Of a DNA stretch of 64,000 bases, positions 53,948-64,000 are shown one piece after another (within the stretch, counting starts at the first letter, position 1; every line of letters starts with the position of its first letter). Source of the stretch: Prorocentrum cordatum. Taxonomy: Eukaryota; Sar; Dinophyceae; Prorocentrales; Prorocentraceae. The position numbers and the translations under genes are program-made. A model generated the notes under the pieces. It saw only the letters and a program-made list of their open reading frames with translations, did no database searches and was not told the DNA's origin. The stretch lies in assembly GCA_963575745.1 (NCBI GenBank), contig CAUYUJ010015838.1, positions 205,001 to 269,000 on the forward strand, read 5' to 3'.

Positions 53948-53997
<50 letters not shown>
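53948..53997. repeat. (CAA)n microsatellite
   Basis: Sixteen or so AAC units, uninterrupted. Confidence 0.95.
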
Positions 53998-53998
<1 letters not shown>

Positions 53999-54224
53999 CA
54001 TTTTACCCGAACGCGTGGTGTTCTCCCCAGTGCCAGGGTTTTCATACGACACCAGGCAATACCCCCACTTCGTGGGGGGGCATTACAAGCTCTACCAAAT
54101 ATCCAAACGACTCTTCGCGACCACCCAAACCCAGCTTCCCGCCCTATGACGTTGGGACACTTCACTTCGTGGCGTGCGGACGACCGTGGCTACTACACTG
54201 GCGTGGGGTACACACCCACAGAAC

Positions 54225-54625
54225 CCAATGGTTTTTGGAGATTTCGGCGTGCGCGCGCGAAGAAAAAACGAATGTGTCCCGCATGGTATTATTTGACAGG
54301 GATGATGGCCCTGGCAGGTGCGCAACCGTTGTCGCAGAAGTTCGAAAAAGTTGCTCGCAAAAGCCCGTTTGACAGAAATGTTTAAAAAGTGTTGGGTTTC
54401 CTACGAATCCGCAAGAGCGCGCGGGATGAGATTTTGACATTTTTTTGTTGAAAAACCATTGGTTTTTTGATGTTTTTATGTTAAAATCGCTCCGAACACT
54501 AAGCTTTTGGAAGGATTTCGTCTTGCGCGCGCGAATGTCCACTTTACCTTATTTTTTGCAAGGGATTCTTGAAATTTGATTATATTAGAACAAGAAATTT
54601 CATTTTATAGTGTTTTTTGCAAGGG
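54225..54625. repeat. Dispersed repeat with GGATTTCG...GCGCGCGCGA block, 54-kb copies
   Basis: GGAGATTTCGGCGTGCGCGC (54236-54255) and GGAAGGATTTCGTCTTGCGC (54510-54529) each precede a GCGCGCGAA run. They are followed by TTTGACAG or TTTTTTGCAAGGGA. Related blocks lie at 62490-62560, 62780-62850 and 63865-63890. Confidence 0.65.
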
Positions 54626-54779
54626 AAAGCGGATTACAACAAAACAACCGGATCTTGATCAACTCGAATTACCTGAGGCTTCCTCACGAAAATGATGAAA
54701 ACGTGGCTGCGGCCTAGGCGCGGCGGGGGGGGCGCGCACCAGGGGGCCCAACAATAATTATTCTTTAGAATTAATAATG

Positions 54780-55557
54780 TTCAACAACAACAACAACAAC
54801 TCGTGATTCATACTCCCCGCCAATCATTCAAAATCGCTCTCTCGCGCGGGACTGTTCCGCAATGCACCCAGAAGTCGCGCTCTGGCGCAGGACTTCCTTG
54901 CAGTTTACCGAAACGACGCACCCTCAACACTCAGAAATGATGCTCTCGCTCTGGACGCCCTCCCGATCTACTTGGGAATCGCGCTGTCGATGGGAGGCTT
55001 CCTCGCGACCCATGCAAGACTGATGCTTCAACAGACTGATGCTTCAACGACCCGCCCGCTCGACCCGACAGTCTGGGACCGCCCGCCCGACCCGTCCGTG
55101 AGGGCCCGCCCGTTAGGGCCCGCCAGCCCGATCCGCCCGTCTGGCTCTGCCGCCTGACTTCGTGCTCATAACCCCCCTCCGGATAGCCTCTCTCGTGCTC
55201 CATCCTTCCCCCCCTCCCCCTGTCTCTTCCCTCCACCCTCCGTTGAGCTGTTTTACGGGCTGCGCCAACTACACGATGCAGGTAAGGAAGATAGATCCCA
55301 ATGGGGGTACGATCGAAGACGGAGAGGGCGAGTATTGGGGATGTGGGATATACATGTCCGATGACGCGCGAGCAGATACGAGCGAACAGTGTGAAAATGA
55401 TGGTTGCCTTCTCATGCCTAAAGGATACTTATTTTATTGTTGGTGACCCTGCCCGATGCCCATTCAGTTTTTCCATTGGAGTGCTCCTCCCGTGGCTCGA
55501 ACCCTGTTCTTTTATGAAGGAACATTTTGGGCGTCATATTGCGTCCCTGGTCCACGA
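54780..55557. repeat. Segmental tandem duplication, unit 1
   Basis: From the CAACAAC run at 54782, the order CGCTCTCGC...GACTTCCT, CCGCCCGCTCGACCCGAC, GGGCCCGCCCGTTAGGGCCC, CTCTCGTGCTCCATCCTTC, GGGCTGCGCCAAC and GGAGAGGGCG is repeated in unit 2, 757-776 bp downstream. Confidence 0.8.
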
Positions 55558-56160
55558 ACAACAACAACACCACCAACAACAAGAACGGCTCCCGCCTGAT
55601 GCTTTCTCTCCAATTCTGCAAAATCGCGCTCTCGCAAGAGACTTCTTACACCTTATTCAAGAATCGCGCTCTTGCGTGGGACGTCCTCGCAAAGTATTGA
55701 AACGCCGCGGCTTCGACACTCAAGAATCAGGCTCTCGCTCCAGACTTCCTCACGAGTTGCATGGGAATCTCGATATCGCTCAAAACTTCTTCGCGATTCA
55801 TGTTGGGTTGACGGTTCAACGAACCGCCCGCTCGACCCGACCGGCCGTCTGGGCATGCACGCCCGAGACGCCCGTTAGGGCCCGCCCGCCCCACCCGCCT
55901 GTCTGGTTATGCCGCTTGTAGTTCTGGTCCTAACCCCCTCCTGCTACTCCCTCTCGTGCTCCATCCTTCTCCCTCCCCCCCTCACTTCCCTCCTCCCGTC
56001 CTTTCCTGTTTTAGGGGCTGCGCCAACCTCACTTGAAGACCTCCAAGGGGGGCACGGTCGAAAACGGAGAGGGCGGGATTCGGGATATAGGCGCGATGAA
56101 TGTGGTCCGTGAGCAGATAACAGCGAACAGTCATTACATGAAAACTCTTGTTGTTGTTGT
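55558..56160. repeat. Segmental tandem duplication, unit 2
   Basis: Second copy of the 54780-55557 block, starting at CAACAACAACACC and ending near the GTTGTTGTTGTCG at 56140. Identity is partial, with small indels. Confidence 0.8.
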
Positions 56161-56164
56161 CGTC

Positions 56165-56320
56165 GTAATCCTCCCCGCGACCCCCCGCGCGACCCAGCCG
56201 CGACCCACCCCGAGACTCACCCCGCGACCCCCCACGCAATACCCACGAAACTCCCGCGACCCACCTTGCGACCCATCCGAGACTCACTCGCGACCCTCCC
56301 GCGACCCACCCCGCGCCCGC
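56165..56320. repeat. CGCGACCCACC minisatellite
   Basis: GCGACCCACC, GCGACCCCCC and GAGACTCACC words of 10-12 bp in tandem. Confidence 0.85.
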
Positions 56321-56371
56321 CCCTTTGCTCTTTTCTGCAATGGCGGGGCGTACTACAAAGCAATACTGCCA

Positions 56372-56450
56372 CTCCCCAGACCTCTCCTGGGGTGTGGCCT
56401 GACCAGAATCTCGAGGAGAACCTAGCGGTGGCGACGAGGGCTGTCCAGGC
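56372..56450 (+). repeat. Dispersed repeat shared with 16322-16400
   Basis: Same order of blocks as at 16.3 kb: CCTCTCCTGGGGTG, GACCAGAATCTCGA, GCGGTGGCGACGAGGGC. Confidence 0.7.
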
Positions 56451-56556
56451 CGAACAGCGGTATCTGTGTCTTCTGCCCCTCGCCCAGAGAATCGCCCTCC
56501 TCTGTGAATCGGACCGCAACAGATCCCGCCCAGGGCGAGATTAGAGCAACCAAAAC

Positions 56557-56722
56557 GCATAGACATGAACTTTCGAAGGTCCGCGCGGATTTTTGGGATC
56601 TGCGTCAGGCCCCCCTCCGTGGCGCGCCGAGCGAGCTGGGGGCGGCGCCGCAGGCGCCGCTAGGGGGGCCCCAACGCGGATCCAAAACATCCGCGCGGAC
56701 CGTCGAAAGTTCATGTTTATGC
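56557..56722. repeat. 166-bp foldback element with ~58-bp arms
   Basis: The left arm (56557-56614) contains GACATGAACTTTCGAAGGTC and CCGCGCGGAT. The right arm (56664-56722) is its near-perfect reverse complement (ATCCGCGCGGACCGTCGAAA, GTTCATGTTTATGC). The 49-nt loop holds a second palindrome, GCGGCGCCGCAGGCGCCGC. It has the form of a foldback or MITE-like element. Confidence 0.85.
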
Positions 56723-56794
56723 CACTATTTCTTCTCATTATTCCTTCTTCAAGCGATGCCCACTGTTCGATTTGGCGGCGCGCACAAGGTGGTA

Positions 56795-56920
56795 GGGGGA
56801 GGGGGGAAGGCTTCTTAGCAGGAGGCTGCTTCTTAGAAGTCGATGGCCTTGCATCCAGGAGACAAGGCCCGCGCCTTCCAAGAAACAGGGGTGCTTCTAA
56901 GAAGCCCTCCCCCCTCCCCC
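56795..56920. repeat. Inverted repeat of 26 bp with GGCTTCTTAG ends
   Basis: GGGGGAGGGGGGAAGGCTTC (56795-56814) plus TTAGCA pairs with 56895-56920, about 24 of 26. An additional GGCTGCTTCTTAGAAG lies in the loop. Confidence 0.7.
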
Positions 56921-57119
56921 CGACCCCCTCTGCGCGTGGCCGATCGAAGCCCCTGGGAGACTTCAGGCCATGGAGCGCCGTGGCAGACAGGCAGGCCCAG
57001 CGCGGCGCGGGGGACACCGCGCGCCTCTCGGCGTCCTCCGCGAGCTCTATCAGCACCTGCCGCCCGCGCGCGGGGGGGGGTCCGGCACACCCCGCCCCCC
57101 AGAGGCGGTCTCGGCTGCC

Positions 57120-57400
57120 GCCTGGGCTTCGCCCGCGCCAAGCCTGGAGACCGCAGACCTCCAGAGGTGGTGCGGGGTGTGGAGCACCAGTTTTCCACCG
57201 CTGCGCAGGCTGGGCCATGACGCTTGCGCGCTGGCGGGTGCCGGCGCTCCTCCAAAGCCCTCGGCGACGCGTGTAACGCTGGCGGCCTCGGCCTCGCCCG
57301 CGCCACCCCTGGAGATGGTAGACCTCCAGAAGTGATGCTGGGTGTCGGGCGCCGGTTTCCCGCCACTGCGCGGCGCGCAAGGTGGGGGGAGGGTGGGGGG
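57120..57400. repeat. ~164-bp tandem duplication
   Basis: CGCCCGCGCCA, CCTGGAGA, AGACCTCCAGA and GGTGT are repeated in order at about 57130-57210 and 57294-57370. Confidence 0.6.
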
Positions 57401-59429
57401 CCCAGCGATGGGCGCGGCTTTCTGATGAGGGCCTCCCCCCCGCCTCACGGAAGGCGCGGGGCGTGTGGGTACTAGTCGAGTTAAGACAGGCAAGCCGGAC
57501 GATCAAAGCACGTCGATGCAAGTTGTCTTCAATATCGGGCTAAGGTTCCGTCCCTTGCGGGGCTCCTCCGAGCCAGACTGTCAACTGACGATGTGATGCG
57601 AAAGGGTATGGGAGCATTGCCCCGACACGCGCGCAAGAGGCTATACTGGAAAACAATCCGACGCGCCTCCTCGCCTCCCCCGGGACGCAACGGAATGGAA
57701 GCCGGCGCAAGGCTCTGCGAGGGAGCTGCTGGGAGGGCCGAGGCCCGCTCGCATGCTGATGTCAACGCCCTCCAGATGGTCACACACCCCTGACTTCGCA
57801 ATTTGTCCACCTCTCGGCCCCAGAGCGGCCTGACCTGACCTCCGGCCCGCCGCAGAGCGCGGCTGAGGGCCCCTCCGAACCCAAGAAGCGCCACAGACCG
57901 CCCCGCGCGCTGCGCGGCAGCAGCCTCGCCGAGAAGGAGAGGCGGTCGGTGAGGCGCGCCCACGCTGGCGAAGCGGGGGGGGGCAAGAGAAGGCCTGCGG
58001 TCCGGAACTTACAGGGACTTGTGTCTGGCGTGTCGCGGCAGCGGACCCAGCGACACACAGCGCTCTGCGAGCAGATTGCGTGTCGGCCCGCTCCGCGGGG
58101 CGGGAGGTGAAGAAAGGCTTGGGACGTTGACGCCTGGGAATTCGGACAGTCGTTCGTGTCGCGCCGTGGCGCAGTAGGCTAGAACCAGCCGCGCGACGCG
58201 CTGAGCAAACGTTCCTGACTGTAAGACATGGAAGCTGCACACGCCGAGGTGACGTTCTGTCGCGAGGGCTGGGCGAAGAAATGCTGCCACCGCGGGGCGG
58301 CCGCCGCTGTTCGCTGGGACTCCCTGGCTCACGTCCATTCTGGTGTCGTCGCCCTCGGAAATTGCGGCGTCGAACATGGGCGTGATCTTGGCCTGGAAGT
58401 CGTCGAAGCAGCGGTCCAGCCTCTCCTGCCAGGGGGCGGGGAGCAGCGCTCACGCGGTGAGCTCAGTGGAGGTGGAGCCCCTGGACAGGAGCTCGCTCGA
58501 CACCGAGAACGCACGAAGGAAATAGGCAACGACGGCAAGGGGCACAAAAGGGGTGAGCCGGATGCAACCGGAGCATCAAACAGCCAAACAATCTATTTTT
58601 GTTTGCCCTTCAATCGCCGCCAACTCCACTCACCGCCTCCGCCACTGTGCCTGCGAGACACGGCTTCGAGTCCCCAGGTGATACAACATGTTGGAGCCAC
58701 GCGATACAAAGCGCACGAACACGTTCACCATGGAGATGGTGCGCATACGGATCTCATACCACAGCCTGCGCAGCTGCGGGCAAGACGACAGGGTGGGGTA
58801 GGGGCAGTCTGCAAGGGTCGACAGGAAAAATGGAAGCACGCCGCAGGCGCTGATTTTTGGACACGCTGAGCCAACGAGTCCGCCGCAAACGCAGAATTTG
58901 CAGCAGAGCATCGCGAGAGGTTCGCGTGTGGGTCGCAGGTGGGTCGCGGGCGAGGACGACGACGACAAGAACGATATTACCAACAACGGCAATCCGCATT
59001 GCGAAAGCCCACTAGAGTCACGCACCCTGGGACAGCGTAAGACCACTCGGGCCCTTCACGATGACAAAGACTCGACGGCCGCTTGGATGGAAGAAGGATA
59101 ATAGCAGAAACACCAACTATGCAGAGATACACTTGCACTGCCTAACGCGCCCGAAACATTGACGAAACGGTCAACCCAGAACCCCACTCAGGAGCAATCC
59201 GCCACCGTGCCTGCACGATGTGGGCGTGTAGGGATGCCTGGTGCTGATCTGTAGGGTTTCTGTATGATGCCAGGGGGCGCCCACCCCCCCACCAGCAGCT
59301 TGTCGCGTGGATCCCTCGCCCACTTCCGATGCCACGATCCCTCGAACGAAAAACGATCGAACCGTGCTCCCGAGGCCACGATCCTTGGTAGGAACACCAT
59401 GAGTCCGCGTATTGAGCTTCCCAGACGGC
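57401..59429. other. No gene called; GC-rich, several open minus-strand frames
   Basis: Minus-strand frames at 57963-57529, 58377-58009 and 59046-58630 are protein-like in parts (for example LRRLWYEIRMRTISMVNVFV near 58770-58710) but lie in different frames and match nothing I recognise. Confidence 0.35.
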
Positions 59430-59830
59430 CCAGGCAGGCAACCAAGGCCACCAAGATGGCCCAAGGTGCCTCGAAGAAGGGCCAAGATGCCTTCAAGGAA
59501 AGAAGCCAGCCTCATAGAACTTCCTACGGTTGTGACGGATTTTCGCATTCTCACCGTTTCGGGCTTCCGTCAGCTCCTCAAGATAGCCCAAGAGGCCCCC
59601 ACGAGGGTCCAAAGATCGCCCAAGAGGACCCCACGAGAGCCAAAGAGACAGCCAAGACAGCCCCCGCAGAAGGCCCTTCGATTGCCCACGACGGTCCCTG
59701 GACACCCACTAAGACGGCCTGAGAGGGCCCCAAGACGGCCCAAAAGGGCCTCAAGGGACTCCCAAGACTGCCTCACGGCAGGCCAAGACAGCCCGAAGAC
59801 GACCCAAACGAGGTCCATGAGAGCTCCTTA
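59430..59830. repeat. CCAAGA/GGCCC dispersed minisatellite family, third locus
   Basis: AGATGGCCCAAGG and AGAGGCCCCAAGACGGCCC words surround the linker CGCATTCTCACCGTTTCGGG (59545-59564), the same arrangement as at 40.5 and 43.3 kb. Confidence 0.75.
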
Positions 59831-59930
59831 AATAATGAAGACGCAAGGTGTCACATGTGACTGCCTTCCTCTTCCACCCCCTCCTCCTGCTTCTCCTCTC
59901 CTCGTTGGCATCGTCGTCGTCTTCGTCGTC

Positions 59931-59938
59931 GTCATCAT

Positions 59939-59970
<32 letters not shown>

Positions 59971-60047
59971 TCATCATCAGCAGCATCAGCATCACCATTA
60001 TCATCGTCATCATCACTCCCACCACCAGCAGCAGCATCATCAACATC

Positions 60048-60079
<32 letters not shown>

Positions 60080-60660
60080 CATCATCAGCATCACAACACT
60101 CCTCATCAATCATCACCATCATCGTCATGAACATCAGAATCGTCATCGTCATCGTGGCCGCCACCATCATAAACAACACCATCATCATAATCATCATCAT
60201 CATCATCTTCACCATTGCCATCATCGTCATCATCATCACCATCATAGCCATCACCATCGCCATCACTATCAAAAGCATCATCACCATCATCATCACCATC
60301 GTCGTCAACGTCGTCAACATTAGTATCTTTATCATTCACATCATCATCATCATCAGCATCATCATCATCATCATCATCACAATGATCATCAACAACCGCA
60401 CTATCGCTACCAATATCGCCGCGACCGTCACCACCATGATCACTGTGCGTATCATCACCATCACCATCACCATGACCACCACCATCATCACGACACGCAT
60501 CATCAACAACATCATCATCATCATCGACGTCACCATCACCACCAACACCATCATCATCAGCACCATCATCACCATCCTCATCATCATTAGCAACATCGTC
60601 ATCATCGTCATGCTCATCAAAATGATCACCACCCCCAACAATATCATACTCCTCAAAATC
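59931..60660. repeat. (ATC)n microsatellite
   Basis: ATCATC with ACC, GTC and other interruptions over 730 bp. It is the opposite-strand version of the GAT array at 41.2-41.7 kb. Confidence 0.95.
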
Positions 60661-61129
60661 CTCACCCCGGCTTCCTCAGGCCTAGAGCCTAGAGACACGC
60701 GGTGTCACACGTCACGGCCTCCAGTGCCCCCTCGAACAATCGCCACCCAGATAGCTTGCCTGGCACGGTGGCGGGACTTGTCTCAAGCAACTGAATTTTG
60801 GCCTCTGTCGGGGGATCTGCGTTTACCACCGCCGACTTCCGCCAACGTCGGCAAACGATGAGGCGGTAGGGGGAGGAGAAGGAGGGCGACAAGCGAGGTG
60901 GAGGTAGAGGACGGCGAGGAGGGAAGACGAGGAGTTAGAGGCGGAGAGGGAAAGGGTACATTGCCCCAAATGACGCCGTCCGTTTCACGAGAGGTGGACG
61001 CCCGTTGGCCACTTCCATGACGCGTGGGCATTCTGGGCGGGCCCAACATTCTAAACCTTCTTTATCTACGTGTGTGTATATATATGTATGTGTGTAACCA
61101 GCGTGGGTCCCAAACTGTGCGCTTCCAGC
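60661..61129. other. No gene seen
   Basis: Unique-looking with a short TATATATGTATGTGTGT stretch near 61077-61095. Confidence 0.4.
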
Positions 61130-61475
61130 AAACTAGGTTGAGCAATGTAGGTGGTGAAATCCACGTGGTGCAATCTATCCGGTGCGTTCCATGTGGTGCA
61201 ATCGATGCGAACCGATATAGAATGTGCAAACCTATGGTGAGCAATGTATGCTGAGAGATCTAGGCTGTGAAATATATGCGGAACCATCTACGTTGTGCAA
61301 TGTAGGTCGTGTGAACTATGTTGTGAAACTTATGTGGTGCAACATGTGTGGTGCTATCTATGTAGTACAGTCGGTGTTCTGCGCTCTACGTGGTGCAATA
61401 TTTGTTATGCGATCTACGTGGTGCAATCTATGGTGCAATCAACGTGGTGCAATCTATGTGGTGCAATTAATTTCT
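61130..61475. repeat. GTGGTGCAATCTATGT minisatellite
   Basis: GTGGTGCAAT(C/T)TATG recurs every 14-18 bp, most regular at 61390-61475. Confidence 0.88.
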
Positions 61476-61488
61476 GTTCGCAATGATA

Positions 61489-62113
61489 TGTCCACTCCAC
61501 TGCTCGCGCAAACATCCCACCCTCCCACCCGCAACTTGATCTGCAAAATCTCTTAAGACCGTGACGGTGGGTACCAAATGGCACTTGGCAACGACACCGA
61601 CGCCGACGACGACAGCGACAACGACGACGACGACGCCGCCGACAACGACTACGACGACACCGACGACGTCTCCAACGACTTCGACGACGACGACAACGAC
61701 GACGACGACGACACCGACGACGACGACGACGCCGACGCCAACGACGACGACGACGATAACAACGACGACGACGATGACGACGCCGACGACGACGACAACG
61801 ACGACACCGACGACGACGACGTCAACGACGCCGCCGCCGACGACGACGACGACGACGGCGGCGACGACGACGACGCCGACGTCGACGACGACGAAGACGA
61901 CGACGACGCCGACGCCGACGACGACGACGAAGACGACGGCGACGACGACGTCGCCAACGAAGACGACGACGAGGGAGGAGGGAGGACGACGACGGCGACA
62001 ACGACGACAACGACGACAACGTCGAGGGAGGAGGGAGGACGACGACGGCGCGAACGACGAAGAAGGAGGAAGGACGGCGACGCCGACGACGACAACGACG
62101 AGGGAGGAGGGAA

Positions 62114-62151
<38 letters not shown>

Positions 62152-63085
62152 CGACGAAATAGGAGGGACGACGACGAGACGCCGACGACGGACGACGAAG
62201 ACGACAAGGGAGGAGGAGGAAGGACGACCACGGCGACAACGACGACGGAAACGACCACGACGCCAAAGAGGACGACGACAACGACGACGAACACGAGGAA
62301 AGACAGAGGACGACGTAGGCGACGACGACGACGACGACGACGCGGGAGAAGGGAGGACGGCGACGACGACGACGACGACGACGCAAGAGAGCGCGCGCAC
62401 GCTTTTGTTGAAAATCCGCATTGCAAAACGTTGTGTTTTTGTAGGTTGTTTGGACACACGATGTTGAAAGCCTTCCGAAGCCGATGGGTTTTGAAGGATT
62501 TCGGCATACGCGCGCGACAACGCGCGCGTATGCACTTCGTCCCATTTTTTCCAGAGGATTCTCGCGACGGCACACGCGCAAGGGCGTTTGACAGACTTCG
62601 ACATGCGCGCGCGAAGCCCGTTTGGTAGCATTTTGTGAAAATCTTGAAAAAGCTATGGTTTTCTAAAGATTTCGCAAGAGCTCGCGCGTAAGCTTTTTTA
62701 GCAAATCAGTGTTGCGAAACCCTGTGCGCTTGTATGTTTTTTAGAAACTCGATTGCGAAATCCTTCCGACACCGAAGACTTTTGAAGGATTTCGGCATGC
62801 GCGCGCGACGACGCGCGCGTGTGCACTTCGTCACATTTTTTGCAAGGGATTCGCGAAAAAGTCTTATGTTAGAGCAAAGAATGTCCCCGCGTATTCTCTT
62901 TTACAAGGGAGCCTCAGGGGGACCGATCCCGGCCCCCCTGGGAAATTCACATGTAGGATGGACATGTGGTCATAATCATAAATGATTTACATACTCGAAA
63001 AGGGGGGGAGAACGCGGGGGGGGGGTAGAGTATATTCTCTCTTTAGAAAACATAATACACTTTGACTGTCTTGAAGCTGTCCTCT
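61489..63085. repeat. 1.59-kb tandem unit, copy 1: flank, (GAC)n, AT-rich hairpin blocks
   Basis: A flank of about 110 bp (61489-61600, with CTCTTAAGACCGTGACGGTG and GGTACCAAATGGCACTTGGC) leads into (GAC)n-rich sequence to about 62395. That is followed by AT-richer blocks with GGATTTCGGCAT.CGCGCGCG. The flank recurs at 63086-63190, offset 1589 bp. Confidence 0.85.
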
Positions 63086-64000
63086 CCACTGCTCGTGCAA
63101 ACATCCCATCCTCCCACCCGCAACTTGGACGCAAGACCTCTTAAGACCGTGACGGTGGGTACCAAATGGCACTTGGCCACGACACCGACGCCGACGACGG
63201 CAGCGACAACGACGCCGACGACGACGACTACGACGACGCCGACGACGACTACGACGATACCGACGACGACTCCGACGACTTCGACGACGACGACAACGAC
63301 GCCAAAGAGGACGACGACGACAAGGAAAGACAAAGGACGAGGACGGCGACGACGACGACGGCGACGAGGGAGGAGGGAGGACGGCGACGACGACGACGAC
63401 CACGACGAGGAAGGAGGAAGGACGGCGACGCCGACGATGACGACGACGAGGAAGGAGAGCACACGACAACGATGACGATGACGACGAGGGAGGAAGGAGG
63501 ATGACGACGACGACGACGACGGACGACGACGACGACGACGACGACGACGAAGACGACGACGACTAAAACGACGGCCATGACGAGGAAGGAGGGAGGACGG
63601 CGACGCCGACGACGACGACGACGACGAGGGAGGAGGGAGGGCGACGACGACGACGACGACGACGAGGGGGTGGAGAGCTCCGGCGAACAAAACGTGAGTC
63701 GAGAGCTTCTGGACGCCGACGACGCCGACGATGACGACGAGGGAGGAGGGAGGAGGACGACGGGAACGACGACGACGACGGCGGCGATGACGACGCCAAC
63801 GATGACGACGACGACGAAGACGATGACGACGAAGGCGCCGTCGACGACGACGACGACAACGAGAAGGATTTCGGCATCAGCGCGCGGCGGCCGTGCACAT
63901 GTGCCCCGCATTGTGTTTTCTACAAGGAATTGCGGCCCTGACAAGCGCACGACCGATGTTGAAGGCGTTCGACGCGCGCGCATTAGTTGCTCGCATGACC
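63086..64000. repeat. 1.59-kb tandem unit, copy 2 (cut by the window edge)
   Basis: It repeats the flank, the (GAC)n tract (63180-63860) and then a GGATTTCGGCATCAGCGCGC block (63867-63886). It runs off the right edge, so more copies may follow. Confidence 0.82.

Noticed and set aside
61561-62628. Long Thr/Asp/Val-rich frames over the GAC array
   Set aside because: Open on both strands in several frames because the trinucleotide has no stops; no domain at either end.

Overview
The window reads as nuclear DNA of a dinoflagellate. The key evidence is an exact 22-nt dinoflagellate spliced leader (DinoSL), on the minus strand at 27074-27095, and two decayed copies at 11867-11888 and 9723-9744. 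High GC, low gene density, retroelements and very abundant simple repeats fit this. GC this high leans towards a Prorocentrum-like genome rather than Symbiodiniaceae, but that is weak inference. I see no rRNA, tRNA, SL RNA gene or CRISPR array, and no bacterial-style operon.

1-12 kb is a nest of minus-strand retroelements. LINE-C (SL at 9744, leaving the window at base 1) is split by a tyrosine-recombinase (YR) retrotransposon at 2655-8984. The YR element has split direct repeats in the order A1-ORFs-B1-A2-B2. On the minus strand it encodes a gag-position protein, RT/RNase H, a tyrosine recombinase and a C5-cytosine-methyltransferase-like domain. Joining the two LINE flanks across one ATGG core restores the LINE ORF1 reading frame. 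LINE-C itself abuts and truncates LINE-B (SL at 11888, ORF1 10731-11696).

12-20.8 kb is non-coding: a TACGTAGTG-type minisatellite, short tandem arrays, a dispersed GC-rich repeat family, and one recognisable host-gene piece, a PBZ zinc-finger exon at about 18.3-18.4 kb (minus). 20.8-27.1 kb holds LINE-A, a near full-length non-LTR element: (TCC)n, SL, ORF1, overlapping APE/RT ORF2, microsatellite tail. ORF2 is open throughout, but its RT active-site ADD reads ADG.

27-64 kb has no gene I can defend. It is built from microsatellites (GGA, TAC, GAT, ATC, GAC), minisatellites (24, 73 and about 87 bp and shorter), G-run/TTCGAA/C-run palindromes, a 1.5-kb heptamer array next to telomere-like repeats, foldback or TIR-bearing small elements, and segmental duplications of about 0.76 and 1.59 kb. 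Most long open frames here are by-products of stop-free repeats.

Functionally, the coding content is almost entirely mobile: the LINE proteins would nick DNA (APE) and copy RNA (RT), and the YR element would integrate a circular cDNA by recombination. The SL sequences imply that the LINE mRNAs were trans-spliced before being copied back into DNA.
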